Below are positions 42,501-51,185 of a stretch of 51,402 bases of DNA, piece by piece. The stretch is from Erysipelotrichaceae bacterium (GTDB taxonomy: Bacteria; Bacillota_I; Bacilli_A; Erysipelotrichales; Erysipelotrichaceae), in contig JAFRIG010000071.1 of assembly GCA_017432895.1 (NCBI GenBank), forward strand, positions 1 to 51,402, given 5' to 3'. How positions within the stretch are numbered: position 1 is the stretch's first letter; the number at the start of each line of letters is the position of its first letter. The position numbers and the translations under genes were made by a program. A model generated the notes under the pieces. The model made no database searches. It was given only the letters and a program-made list of their open reading frames with translations, and was not told the origin of the DNA.

Positions 42501-42716
42501 GAACAGGACAATGAGCGAAAACACGGTTTCATCGATTTACTGATGGAATACGATGATCATTTCGATATCATCGACTATAAGACCAAGAATATCGATGATG
42601 AACACTATGATGAACAGCTGAACGGTTATCGTTCCTATATCGAAAAGATCTCGGATAAGAAGGTTTTCTGTTATCTGTACAGTATAATTGATGGTGAAGT
42701 AAGGGAAGTTAAGTGA
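39573..42716 (+). CDS. addA: AddA helicase-nuclease subunit
   Basis: The 1047-residue, UvrD-like helicase fused to a nuclease is read from ATG 39573, which has AAGGAGGAA just upstream. The in-frame extension to 39396 lies inside addB and is rejected. Walker A AGAGSGKT is at 24-31, then LTFTNKAAAEMKKRI. Walker B is ILIDEYQDTNDLQ, followed by GDIKQSIYRFRNANP, INIHKAKGLQYKICYFP and RLFYVALTRSEEKM. The C-terminal nuclease has HGFIDLLMEYDDHFDIIDYKTKN (about 985-1006). It is shorter than the roughly 1200 residues typical of AddA. It is one unit with addB and precedes a metallophosphoesterase by one base. Confidence 0.94.
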   Translation: MPEVWTKQQEKAISSFGHNILVSAGAGSGKTAVLSERVYRLVGERKIDVDRLLVLTFTNKAAAEMKKRIRDKILADKDSLFNSAEEKRKQINKIESSFIMTFDAYALSLVKKYHYLLNVDKDIAIIDANILAKKSEELLDEIMEEKYRQKDEVFIRMIETYCVKDDREIRTLIMSILNRLQMVYERDKYIKEYADRFYSDEAKDLYLEEYELILLEEVSEIRRLVNELSYGVENVSDYFIGIDELLRADSYDAIKAACDILEISKKRLPANSGVSEVKKKLGEAIKQLKSLVKDDASVLIKEVMANREFDLCLLKIADELEERISRFKKEVGAYGFSDIFRMAIDLVNDHDWLAKEVGESFDEILIDEYQDTNDLQDDFISKISHDNVYMVGDIKQSIYRFRNANPKLFLTKYFDYQEDGQNELLELPHNFRSRKEVLDDVNVIFDRLMDVEVGGADYKKEHHLIAGRSDEKIQGQHQHLSILNYEYDKNEYPFTDFNKHEVEAFIMAKDIRDKVGSFMVKDNGVIRPSEYRDFCIIVDRTTNFDLYKQIFTSMSIPAIIEKDEKMSDTDLIYALKAIFKLLEKIRAEEYDYDFRFAYASLARSFLAAMKDSELYDIFKKESFLDTALYDKVKQIADKADRLTIGDILDEIVKSFDVYEKIYSIGEVKDNLIKLDYLYQLSHSLNKSGYDYLSFNEYLDSVFEAEDRDITYNVDEEALNAVKIINIHKAKGLQYKICYFPALDVAFNESETSDRFIFNKDSGIIMPSLVEKRGLKETIRKKIFVRDYLKEDIGEKLRLFYVALTRSEEKMIMVASLKDNTVDGKMVPEEQRISARSFNQLLSYVYRDLSDNDLIEDIDLNDYLFDRDYRTIVARDLKKLSDSDVKKLSVEKKVVIEPEKIETSHFSKKAGLIDEATINRMELGTTLHYYLETLDLSAPDFSLIDKRYVRYIKAFMDSDLMKDAKAGKAYKEYEFIYEQDNERKHGFIDLLMEYDDHFDIIDYKTKNIDDEHYDEQLNGYRSYIEKISDKKVFCYLYSIIDGEVREVK

Positions 42717-42717
42717 A

Positions 42718-43437
42718 ATGATCTACATTATGTCCGATATGCATGGCCAGTATAAGCGATACAAGGCGATGTTAGAGAAGATACAGCTTAAAGACGACGA
42801 TAAACTCTACATCCTGGGTGATGCCATCGACAGAGGTCCGGGTTCTTTGGAGATCCTTTTCGATATCATGGACAGGGACAATGTCGAGATGTTTTTAGGC
42901 AACCATGAGCACATGATGCTGACATACTTGGAGGGAAGCGATCGGATGAGCTGGTTCTATGGCGTCAACGGCGGCAGTGAGACCTATAAACGTTTCAAGG
43001 AATGTTCCAAGGAGACCCAAAAAAAGATCGTCGATTTCCTGCTGTATAATACGACGATCAAAAAGGATCTCTATCTGGGCGACAAGCGCTACATTCTCTC
43101 CCATACTTCCGCCCTTAATGATGGTGTCGACATCTATACTAAAGACCACGTCAATAATCTGATGGGTATTCAGGATATCATGTGGAACATGACTTATCAG
43201 AACATCGAATCGATACAGGATCTGCCTCAGACGGATAAAGAGACCTACTTCATTTCGGGTCATATCATCACCATGCGGCTTTCGGGCACTGATGAAGTCT
43301 TCATCCAGCACTATCCCAACGGTTACAGCTGGTACGATATCGACTGCGGCTGTGCCATGGGTTCCTATTACGGGGCTCTGTCGTGTCTCAAGATCGATGA
43401 AAACGGGAATATCCTGGATATCTATTATGTCCGTTAG
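42718..43437 (+). CDS. Metallophosphoesterase (PrpA-like serine/threonine phosphatase fold)
   Basis: A 239-residue calcineurin-type phosphoesterase with the metal motifs in order: SDMHGQY (D7, H9), GDAIDRGPGS, GNHEHM, a His in YILSHTSALN and a late GH in FISGHIITM. This set and length match small PrpA/PrpB-like protein phosphatases and diadenosine tetraphosphatases. The substrate is not predictable. The ATG lies one base after the addA stop; it is probably the last gene of the operon. Confidence 0.92.
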   Translation: MIYIMSDMHGQYKRYKAMLEKIQLKDDDKLYILGDAIDRGPGSLEILFDIMDRDNVEMFLGNHEHMMLTYLEGSDRMSWFYGVNGGSETYKRFKECSKETQKKIVDFLLYNTTIKKDLYLGDKRYILSHTSALNDGVDIYTKDHVNNLMGIQDIMWNMTYQNIESIQDLPQTDKETYFISGHIITMRLSGTDEVFIQHYPNGYSWYDIDCGCAMGSYYGALSCLKIDENGNILDIYYVR

Positions 43438-43460
43438 ACTTAAGTTGAATAGGCATTTTT

Positions 43461-43490
43461 AAAGGCCGGGGTACCGGCCTTTAATGTTTA
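43461..43490. terminator. Hairpin between convergent operons
   Basis: AAAGGCCGG-GGTA-CCGGCCTTT, a perfect nine-base stem, lies between the convergent metallophosphoesterase and BtpA/SgcQ genes. The T-runs on either side are short (TTT in the arm, then AATGTTT), so it is probably a terminator used in both directions. Confidence 0.55.
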
Positions 43491-44327
43491 TAATGTTTTA
43501 CGATATTCCTTCACGATATCCATGAACTCTTTGACTCTGCCAAAGTCGACAGGGTTTTCGAATTTGCCGTCTACTTTAAATGTTGTAGCACAGACCGCAC
43601 CATCGGAGGCCTTTAGCTGTCTGACGATATTGTCTTTGTTGCAGCCTGTATTGCACAAGACCGGAGTCTTGGTTACGGAGCTTTTTACTTTGGTAAGGAC
43701 CTGGGTATCGGTTTCAGCACCGGCTGTTAGTCCTGATACGCAGATGGCATCGGGTCGACAGTTGAATTCGGTCGTTTTGGCGATCTGGGCGATATCTCTA
43801 TCAGCTAAATATTTGGCGGCTTCCGGTACGATGTTGTATAACATCTTTACATCATCGGCTCCGATTCTGTGTCTGTGTCTGGCCGTCATACCCGGATCCG
43901 TGTTCCAGATGCCGAAGTCTGAGGCATAAACACCCGAGATGATCTCTCTGATGAACTTTCCCCCTGTGGCTTTGGCGACATCCAAAGAGGCAATGGGGTC
44001 CCAGAGGCAGTTGATGCCATAGGGTATTGTTACTTCATCCTGCAGCTTTCCTACCACAAAGGACATGGCAGCTAAAGTGATGGGTTCCATCTTGGTGAGA
44101 TAAGGCAAGGCATATTCATTGGAAAACATGATGCCATCAACGCCGCCTTCTATTAAGGCTTTAACATCCTTCCTTGCGCATTCAACGACTTTCTCCATGC
44201 CACCTTGCTCATCATAATAGGGATCACCCGGCAGTGGCTGCAGGTGGCACATGGCGATGATGGGCTTTTCGACATTGAAAGTTTCTTTTAACCAGTTAGA
44301 AGTATCTGCGTAGAAATCCAAAGCCAT
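43488..44327 (-). CDS. BtpA/SgcQ family protein
   Basis: A 279-residue predicted TIM-barrel protein with the family's opening KPIIAMCHLQPLPGDPYYD, EGGVDGIMFSNEYALPYL, PYGINCLWDPIASLDVAKATGG and AICVSGLTAGAETD. The family includes photosystem-I biogenesis factor BtpA and enterobacterial SgcQ, from a putative sugar operon. In non-photosynthetic bacteria the sugar-metabolism role is more likely, though no reaction is proven. AAGGAAAA lies upstream of the ATG at 44327. It lies downstream of the PHP phosphatase on the same strand but has a terminator (44404) before it. Confidence 0.9.
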   Translation of the reverse strand: MALDFYADTSNWLKETFNVEKPIIAMCHLQPLPGDPYYDEQGGMEKVVECARKDVKALIEGGVDGIMFSNEYALPYLTKMEPITLAAMSFVVGKLQDEVTIPYGINCLWDPIASLDVAKATGGKFIREIISGVYASDFGIWNTDPGMTARHRHRIGADDVKMLYNIVPEAAKYLADRDIAQIAKTTEFNCRPDAICVSGLTAGAETDTQVLTKVKSSVTKTPVLCNTGCNKDNIVRQLKASDGAVCATTFKVDGKFENPVDFGRVKEFMDIVKEYRKTL

Positions 44328-44394
44328 ATTATTTTTCCTTCTTTCGTTTTACAGATTAATGATAATACACTTGATTTTGGCTGAGCAATAAAAC

Positions 44395-44410
44395 GCTATA
44401 AAAAACCGTT

Positions 44411-44424
<14 letters not shown>
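44395..44424 (-). terminator. Terminator overlapping the PHP phosphatase stop codon
   Basis: On the minus strand AACCGTT-CATCTGA-AACGGTT is followed by TTTTATA; the TGA stop (44413-44411) is in the loop. Confidence 0.7.
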
Positions 44425-46757
<2,333 letters not shown>

Positions 46758-46769
46758 ACATGATCTTAG

Positions 46770-46802
46770 GGAGATGTGGCTTGCCATGTCTCCTTTTTTA
46801 TT
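46770..46802 (+). terminator. Terminator of the GH1 gene
   Basis: An 11-base stem GGAGATGTGGC/GCCATGTCTCC (two G-T pairs) with a two-base loop is followed by TTTTTTATT. Confidence 0.75.
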
Positions 46803-46865
46803 GTCCGAATTTTTACCCAGGCTTTTTCTTTGTTTAGGCTATCCTGAAGGCAGGAGGAAACGAGA

Positions 46866-47042
46866 ATGAAAAAGGCGGAAAAATTGAGTGAGATCCGTAT
46901 CGGTCAGAAAGTAAGTATCGATGAAAAGGGTGAAAACAGTTTCAAAGTCAGGCTGGTGGAAGACAAGCTGGTGCCTTACATCGTGACCGACGACAATCGC
47001 TGTCATCCCCTTTATCGGGGCATCTGGATCATGGATAAGTGA
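46866..47042 (+). CDS. Small 58-residue protein of unknown function
   Basis: ATG 46866 to TGA 47040-47042 encodes 58 residues, beginning MKKAEKLSEIRIGQ and ending RGIWIMDK. AGGAGG (46853-46858) lies about eight bases before the ATG, a strong initiation site. The alternating charged and hydrophobic pattern (KVSIDEKGENSFKVRLVEDKLVPYIVTDD) suggests a small beta-barrel. There is no signal or membrane segment. It fills the space between the GH1 terminator and the oxidoreductase promoter. I do not recognise the family. Confidence 0.65.
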   Translation: MKKAEKLSEIRIGQKVSIDEKGENSFKVRLVEDKLVPYIVTDDNRCHPLYRGIWIMDK

Positions 47043-47063
47043 GAGTTAACGGACTTATTGAAA

Positions 47064-47093
47064 TATCTGCCTATGTTACAATAAAGGCAGATA
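47064..47093 (+). promoter_or_regulatory. Operator-like inverted repeat around the -10 of the oxidoreductase gene
   Basis: TATCTGCCT (47064-47072) and AGGCAGATA (47085-47093) are perfect nine-base inverted arms separated by 12 bases. The spacer holds TACAAT (47077-47082), preceded by TGT as an extended -10. The right arm lies between the -10 and the AAAGGAG box, so binding would block transcription. The regulator is unknown. Confidence 0.5.
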
Positions 47094-47108
47094 AAGGAGA
47101 AAGATAAT

Positions 47109-49085
47109 ATGAGCAAGTATGAGGTTTTTAATCAGCCTTATCAGATCTGTGATGTGCAGATCAAAAACCGCTTCACAGTCATTCCAATGACCATGGGAGC
47201 TCTTTCCTATGATGAGCAAGGCGGTTTTTCCGACAATCTGATCAACTACTTCGAACTTAGAGCCAAGGGCGGTTTCGGCCTGATCATCCCGGGAGCAGCC
47301 GCGACCGACTACCATGTCGACCCCTATTCAGCTTTAGGTCCCAATGTCAACACCAATAAGCACTGGCAAGAAAGAGCCAAAGTCCTCACGGATACGGTCC
47401 ATAAACATGGCACGAAGATCTTCTGTCAGCTGACGATGGGCTTGGGAAGAAACTATCCGGGTCTGCCGGGTCCTTCAGCCAATCCGGTCTGGCGCAATCC
47501 CGATCAGACTTCGCCGGTTTTATCGACCGAGCAGATCAGACAGAAGATCGCCGATATGATCGAAGGAGCCGTAGTGGCCAAGGAATGCGGCTATGACGGC
47601 GTCGAGATGCATGCGATGCACTGGGGCTATCTGCTGGACCAGATAGGCATGGCCTTCTACAATCGCCGTGACGATGAATATGGCGGCAGCCTGGAAAACA
47701 GATTAAGAGCGGCCAAAGAACTGGTCGAAGGCATCCATGAAAAATGCGGCGATGATTTCCCGGTCGGTATGCGTCTGGGTCTCAAGACTTTCATCAAAGA
47801 CTACGACAAGGCGACTTTGACCGGCGAAGAAGAAGTCGGGCGCGATATCGAAGAGGGTGTCGAGATCGCCAGGCTATTGGAAAGCTATGGCTACAACTTC
47901 CTGGATGTCGATACCGGTACTTACGATTCCTTCTACTATGCCTGCCCGCCGATGTACAATCCGCAGGGTTTCATGATCCCGTTGGCGGCCAAGGCCAAAG
48001 CGGTCGTGAATATTCCGATCATCGCCGGCGGCCGGATGCAGGACTACGACCAGGCGGCGCAAGCTATCGAAAAGGGTGAGATCGATGCGGTAGGCTTAGG
48101 CAGACCATCACTGGCCGATCCGGAATATCCCAACAAGGTCATAAGCGGCGAGGTCGAAAAGATCAGACCTTGTATCGGCTGCAACATGGGCTGCTTCAGA
48201 AGATGTGTCGAGACCGGAGAACCGGTATCCTGTGCCGTCAACCCGCAGGCTGCCAGAGAACTGGTCATCGGCTTAAAGCCTGGTGAAGGTGACAAGAAAG
48301 TCGTTGTCGTTGGTGGTGGTATCGCCGGTATGGAAGCCGCTAGAACCAGTGCCTTAAGAGGATACAGAGTGACGCTGTTTGAAAAGAGCGATCATTTAGG
48401 CGGCCACGTCGTGGAAGCCGGTGCTCACAGCTTCAAGAGCGAGATCGCCAAACTGAATGAATGGTACAAAAGGGAACTGGAAGATCTCAAGGTCGATGTC
48501 AAACTAAATCATGAGCCATGCATCAACTGCATAAAGAAGCAGGAACCCGATGCCATCATCCTGGCGACCGGTACTGATGAATCAAAACCTCCTATCCCCG
48601 GTCTGGAGAAGGCTATATCTTCTTTGGAAGCGATCGATGATCCTAAGAAACTCGGTGAAAAAGTCGTCATCGTCGGTGGAGGCCTGGTGGGATGCGAGAT
48701 CGCTTTAGATGAAGCCAACCATGGCAAGGACGTGACTATCGTCGAAGCCCTCGATGATATCATGGCGGCGGGTGGAGCCGGAGCTCCTTATCCCAACAAA
48801 CAGATGATAAGCGACCTGTTTGAAAACAAGGGTGTCAAAGTCTTTACTTCGACAAAACTCGTGGAAGTGAGTGATGAAGGTGCCATCGTCGAAAAGGCTG
48901 ACGGATCGAAAGAACTGTTTGTGGCTGACACGGTCGTCTCCGCTTTAGGTTTCAGACCGACACCGAATCTCAAAGAGGAATGGGCTGAGCTGAATGTGCC
49001 GATCTGCGAAGTAGGTGATGCGACCGGAGCCGGTACGATCATGAAAGCTATCTGGGACGCCTACGAGGCAGCCAACAATATCTGA
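47109..49085 (+). CDS. Old Yellow Enzyme-type Fe-S flavoprotein (2,4-dienoyl-CoA reductase-like)
   Basis: The 658-residue protein has an N-terminal FMN barrel (about 1-340): KNRFTVIPMTMG, HAMHWGYLLDQ, YGGSLENRLRAA and IIAGGRM. The iron-sulfur ligands CIGCNMGCFRRC and a following C at about 378 are next. A C-terminal FAD/NAD domain has VVVVGGGIAGMEAARTSALRG at about 397 and VVIVGGGLVGCEIALDEANHG at about 521. The same architecture is found in dienoyl-CoA reductase (FadH), trimethylamine dehydrogenase and BaiCD/BaiH bile-acid enzymes; the substrate cannot be chosen from sequence. A tyrosine two residues from the usual FadH catalytic HxxxY region is not evident. AAAGGAG precedes the ATG. Confidence 0.88.
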   Translation: MSKYEVFNQPYQICDVQIKNRFTVIPMTMGALSYDEQGGFSDNLINYFELRAKGGFGLIIPGAAATDYHVDPYSALGPNVNTNKHWQERAKVLTDTVHKHGTKIFCQLTMGLGRNYPGLPGPSANPVWRNPDQTSPVLSTEQIRQKIADMIEGAVVAKECGYDGVEMHAMHWGYLLDQIGMAFYNRRDDEYGGSLENRLRAAKELVEGIHEKCGDDFPVGMRLGLKTFIKDYDKATLTGEEEVGRDIEEGVEIARLLESYGYNFLDVDTGTYDSFYYACPPMYNPQGFMIPLAAKAKAVVNIPIIAGGRMQDYDQAAQAIEKGEIDAVGLGRPSLADPEYPNKVISGEVEKIRPCIGCNMGCFRRCVETGEPVSCAVNPQAARELVIGLKPGEGDKKVVVVGGGIAGMEAARTSALRGYRVTLFEKSDHLGGHVVEAGAHSFKSEIAKLNEWYKRELEDLKVDVKLNHEPCINCIKKQEPDAIILATGTDESKPPIPGLEKAISSLEAIDDPKKLGEKVVIVGGGLVGCEIALDEANHGKDVTIVEALDDIMAAGGAGAPYPNKQMISDLFENKGVKVFTSTKLVEVSDEGAIVEKADGSKELFVADTVVSALGFRPTPNLKEEWAELNVPICEVGDATGAGTIMKAIWDAYEAANNI

Positions 49086-49109
49086 TCGTAAAATTACAAT
49101 TATGGCAAC

Positions 49110-49145
49110 AAGGGTCTTTGTCTAAAACGAAGGCCCTTTTTGGAA
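49110..49145 (+). terminator. Terminator of the oxidoreductase gene
   Basis: AAGGGTCTT and AAGGCCCTT (one G-T pair) with an 11-base loop, followed by TTTTT. It lies just outside the insertion sequence. Confidence 0.65.
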
Positions 49146-49157
49146 GAAATAAAAGCC

Positions 49158-49165
49158 TTTTTCTG
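49158..49165. repeat. Target site duplication, left copy
   Basis: TTTTTCTG abuts the left inverted repeat of the IS; the same eight bases follow the right inverted repeat at 51178-51185. Confidence 0.75.
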
Positions 49166-49214
49166 GAGCCTGCTGAAAATCCCCTGGTTTTCACTGCTCA
49201 ATGAAGGCTTAATC

Positions 49215-49264
49215 AAAACAGGAAGACTTTCTGAACATCAATTCAGAAGAGATCTTCCTGTTTT
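49215..49264. terminator. Two-stage bidirectional terminator inside the left IS end
   Basis: Outer arms AAAACAGGAAGA and TCTTCCTGTTTT (12 bases, perfect) enclose inner arms TTCTGAA and TTCAGAA. T-runs lie on both sides (TTTTTG on plus, TTTTGATT on minus). It ends the transposase mRNA and would also stop inbound read-through. A further perfect hairpin TGTCTGTA-TGAG-TACAGACA follows at 49265-49284. Confidence 0.75.
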
Positions 49265-49302
49265 TGTCTGTATGAGTACAGACATCCCGTATTATTTGTG
49301 GT

Positions 49303-50799
49303 TTATTGATCTGTTTTCTGCCTGGTTTTCTCTTCCAGAAGCTTCATTATCCTTTTTACATTCACCACAAAAACACTTACTCCCGCCTGTAAGCTCATTC
49401 CATGAAGTCCGGCATAGACGCATTCATCATAGCCGTAGTTGTTTTTTAATTCGGCATTTTTGACCTCAATCTTGTATCTTTCTTTTGACAGGATCTTATA
49501 TTCTTCTGTTTTCTGCTTGGCCTGATGATCTTCATGAAGCTTTGACATCTTAACGGTAACGGTATAGGTCCTGGATTTCTGATTGTCCCTGTAGCCGCAC
49601 TTTTCTTTTAAGGGACAGGACCTGCATTTCTCAATGTCGAAGAAGTAGATTTCTCTTAAAGGCTTAGCAGGATCCTTAACGCCGCTTCGGGCTTTCCTTA
49701 TTGCCATATGGCCCTCAGGGCAGACATACATCTTCGCATCTTTATTGAAGAAGAAGGAATCATCGAGGGAATTCTTTCTGTTTCCTTTCGCTACAACATT
49801 GGAGAGTTTTGATACAAGCTTAAGATCGTTTCTATTGGCATAGGTGATATTGTCGGCTTCCGAATAGGCACCGTCACCGACTACGGCTTTGACATCGATG
49901 CCGTTATTCTTACTTTTTGTAACCAGGGATTCAAGATACTTTCCGTCGTGTTTCTCGCCGCTGGAGACGCTTACGGCGGTGATGATCCTTTCCGGAGTCA
50001 TGGCGATGTGGGTCTTATAGCCGAAGAACTCGGAGTCTGCGCTTTTATGACCGGTCTTTGCGTCTTCGTCTTTAGATAAGATCAGTTCTTCATTTACATC
50101 ATTCATTACTTCTTCAAGCAGACTGATGTTTTCCGAAATATTCATATAGGCTGAGAGTCTATCGTCATTCTTAACGGTATCGATCACTTTCTTACAGTAA
50201 TCAAGCACTTCTTCATATAAGCCGATCTTCATATTGTCCGGTTTGGCCGGCATTTTATCGTGATAGCTTTCATCAACGGAATAGACTTTCTTTCTTAAGT
50301 TCTTACATAATTCCAGCAGGTATTCTCTGGCTGATTTGAGTCCGAACTTTGATTCCGAGTGCGTGGAATCCATGATCAGGGTACCGCTTAACTGTAAGCC
50401 GTTGTCTAAGGCGATCTGAACACTCTGTCTTACCAGCTCATCCATGACGGATTCATCCTTAAGCCTCAACTTTCTGAATTTGGTCAGGGTCGTATCATCG
50501 ATAACGCCTTCTTCAGGGGAAAGATCAAGGAAGTACTTGAAGGCCATATCGGACATCGCTCTTTTGACAAGGTCTCTGTCTGATAACTCATAGATTCTTT
50601 TCAGAAGCAGATATTTGAACATCATGACCGGCGGATATCCCGGTCTGCCGTTATCGGCGGTGTATGTATCTCTAAGCATCTCATCGACAAAAGAAAAATC
50701 CACGAGACTTTTTATCTTTCTTAACTCGTGGTCTTCAGGAACGACGATATCATATAAGCCAATATAAGGGGAAAGAGGAACTTCAGCCTTTGCGATCAT
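49303..50799 (-). CDS. IS1182-family transposase
   Basis: The 498-residue DDE transposase has an N-terminal DUF772-like region (GRPGYPPVMMFKYLLLKRIYELSDRDL, about 51-77). The catalytic residues are D144 in IMDSTHSES, an Asp in VVGDGAYSEADN and a Glu in VKNAELKNNYGYDECVYAGLHGM. A zinc-ribbon-like cysteine set (CPEGH, CRSCPLKEKC) lies between the last two. This is the IS1182 layout. The ATG at 50799 follows the stop of the RHH gene by three bases, so both are made from one mRNA. No frameshift or internal stop is present. Confidence 0.93.
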   Translation of the reverse strand: MIAKAEVPLSPYIGLYDIVVPEDHELRKIKSLVDFSFVDEMLRDTYTADNGRPGYPPVMMFKYLLLKRIYELSDRDLVKRAMSDMAFKYFLDLSPEEGVIDDTTLTKFRKLRLKDESVMDELVRQSVQIALDNGLQLSGTLIMDSTHSESKFGLKSAREYLLELCKNLRKKVYSVDESYHDKMPAKPDNMKIGLYEEVLDYCKKVIDTVKNDDRLSAYMNISENISLLEEVMNDVNEELILSKDEDAKTGHKSADSEFFGYKTHIAMTPERIITAVSVSSGEKHDGKYLESLVTKSKNNGIDVKAVVGDGAYSEADNITYANRNDLKLVSKLSNVVAKGNRKNSLDDSFFFNKDAKMYVCPEGHMAIRKARSGVKDPAKPLREIYFFDIEKCRSCPLKEKCGYRDNQKSRTYTVTVKMSKLHEDHQAKQKTEEYKILSKERYKIEVKNAELKNNYGYDECVYAGLHGMSLQAGVSVFVVNVKRIMKLLEEKTRQKTDQ

Positions 50800-50802
50800 A
50801 TA

Positions 50803-51012
50803 TTATCTGCCTGCTTTCTTCTTATTCTTATTCATATCCTGACGGATGAGATCCCTGATATATTCCGATTTATTATTTTCAGCCCCATTTAACCATTCAA
50901 GAATATCTTTGTCCTTATCGTTATTGAACCATAAGGTCATCCTGGTCTTATGATTCTTCTGATAATCCATGTCATATTCGCTTTTATTGAACTTTCTTTC
51001 AGCCATATTCAT
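50803..51012 (-). CDS. Ribbon-helix-helix protein co-encoded with the IS1182 transposase
   Basis: A 69-residue, basic protein. TRMTLWFNND (about 23-32) reads as the DNA-contacting beta strand, followed by two helices, KDKDILEWLNG and NKSEYIRDLIRQDM, the ribbon-helix-helix order. The start is ATG 51012 or ATG 51006; AAGGA lies four or ten bases upstream. It is the first gene of the element and three bases before the transposase. A palindrome in the spacer of its own promoter is a natural operator, so it is probably a repressor limiting transposase synthesis. That role is inferred. Confidence 0.8.
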   Translation of the reverse strand: MNMAERKFNKSEYDMDYQKNHKTRMTLWFNNDKDKDILEWLNGAENNKSEYIRDLIRQDMNKNKKKAGR

Positions 51013-51032
51013 TACTTCCTTTATCTGATCCT

Positions 51033-51061
51033 ATTATATCATAACTAGCTGCTAGTGTAAA
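51033..51061 (-). promoter_or_regulatory. IS promoter with palindromic operator in the spacer
   Basis: On the minus strand TTTACA (51061-51056) and TATAAT (51038-51033) are exactly 17 bases apart. The spacer contains ACTAGC-A-GCTAGT (51056-51044), a perfect palindrome about one helix turn long, suited to a dimeric ribbon-helix-helix repressor. Confidence 0.7.
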
Positions 51062-51077
51062 GAAAAACAAAGAAAAA

Positions 51078-51110
51078 CAAACAAAAACTCATCAGTTTTA
51101 CCCGATGAGT
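51078..51110 (-). terminator. Inward-protecting terminator at the right IS end
   Basis: On the minus strand ACTCATC, a ten-base loop and GATGAGT are followed by TTTTTGTTTG. It lies between the right inverted repeat and the IS promoter, where no minus-strand gene of the element ends, so it would stop outside transcription from entering the transposase operon. Confidence 0.6.
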
Positions 51111-51177
51111 CTTTAAAGCCTTGAATCAGCTCTACGTAATCCACCCGCAGTCAATGACAAGGTTTTTCAGCAGGCTC

Positions 51178-51185
51178 TTTTTCTG
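51178..51185. repeat. Target site duplication, right copy
   Basis: TTTTTCTG, identical to 49158-49165, directly outside the right inverted repeat. Confidence 0.75.

Larger units (their letters stand above)
49166..51177 (-). mobile_element. Complete IS1182-family insertion sequence with accessory RHH gene
   Basis: The 2012-base element is bounded by a perfect 14-base inverted repeat, GAGCCTGCTGAAAA (49166-49179, and reverse complement at 51164-51177), and flanked by an eight-base direct duplication TTTTTCTG. It carries, on the minus strand, a ribbon-helix-helix gene (50803-51012) and the transposase (49303-50799), driven by a consensus promoter at 51033-51061. Hairpin terminators stand just inside both ends (49215-49264 and 51087-51110). 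The intact ends and genes suggest a recent, possibly still active insertion. Confidence 0.85.

Noticed and set aside
49140..49463. Plus-strand ORF of about 107 codons at the left IS end
   Set aside because: It begins before the target duplication, crosses the inverted repeat and two hairpins, and is antisense to the transposase.
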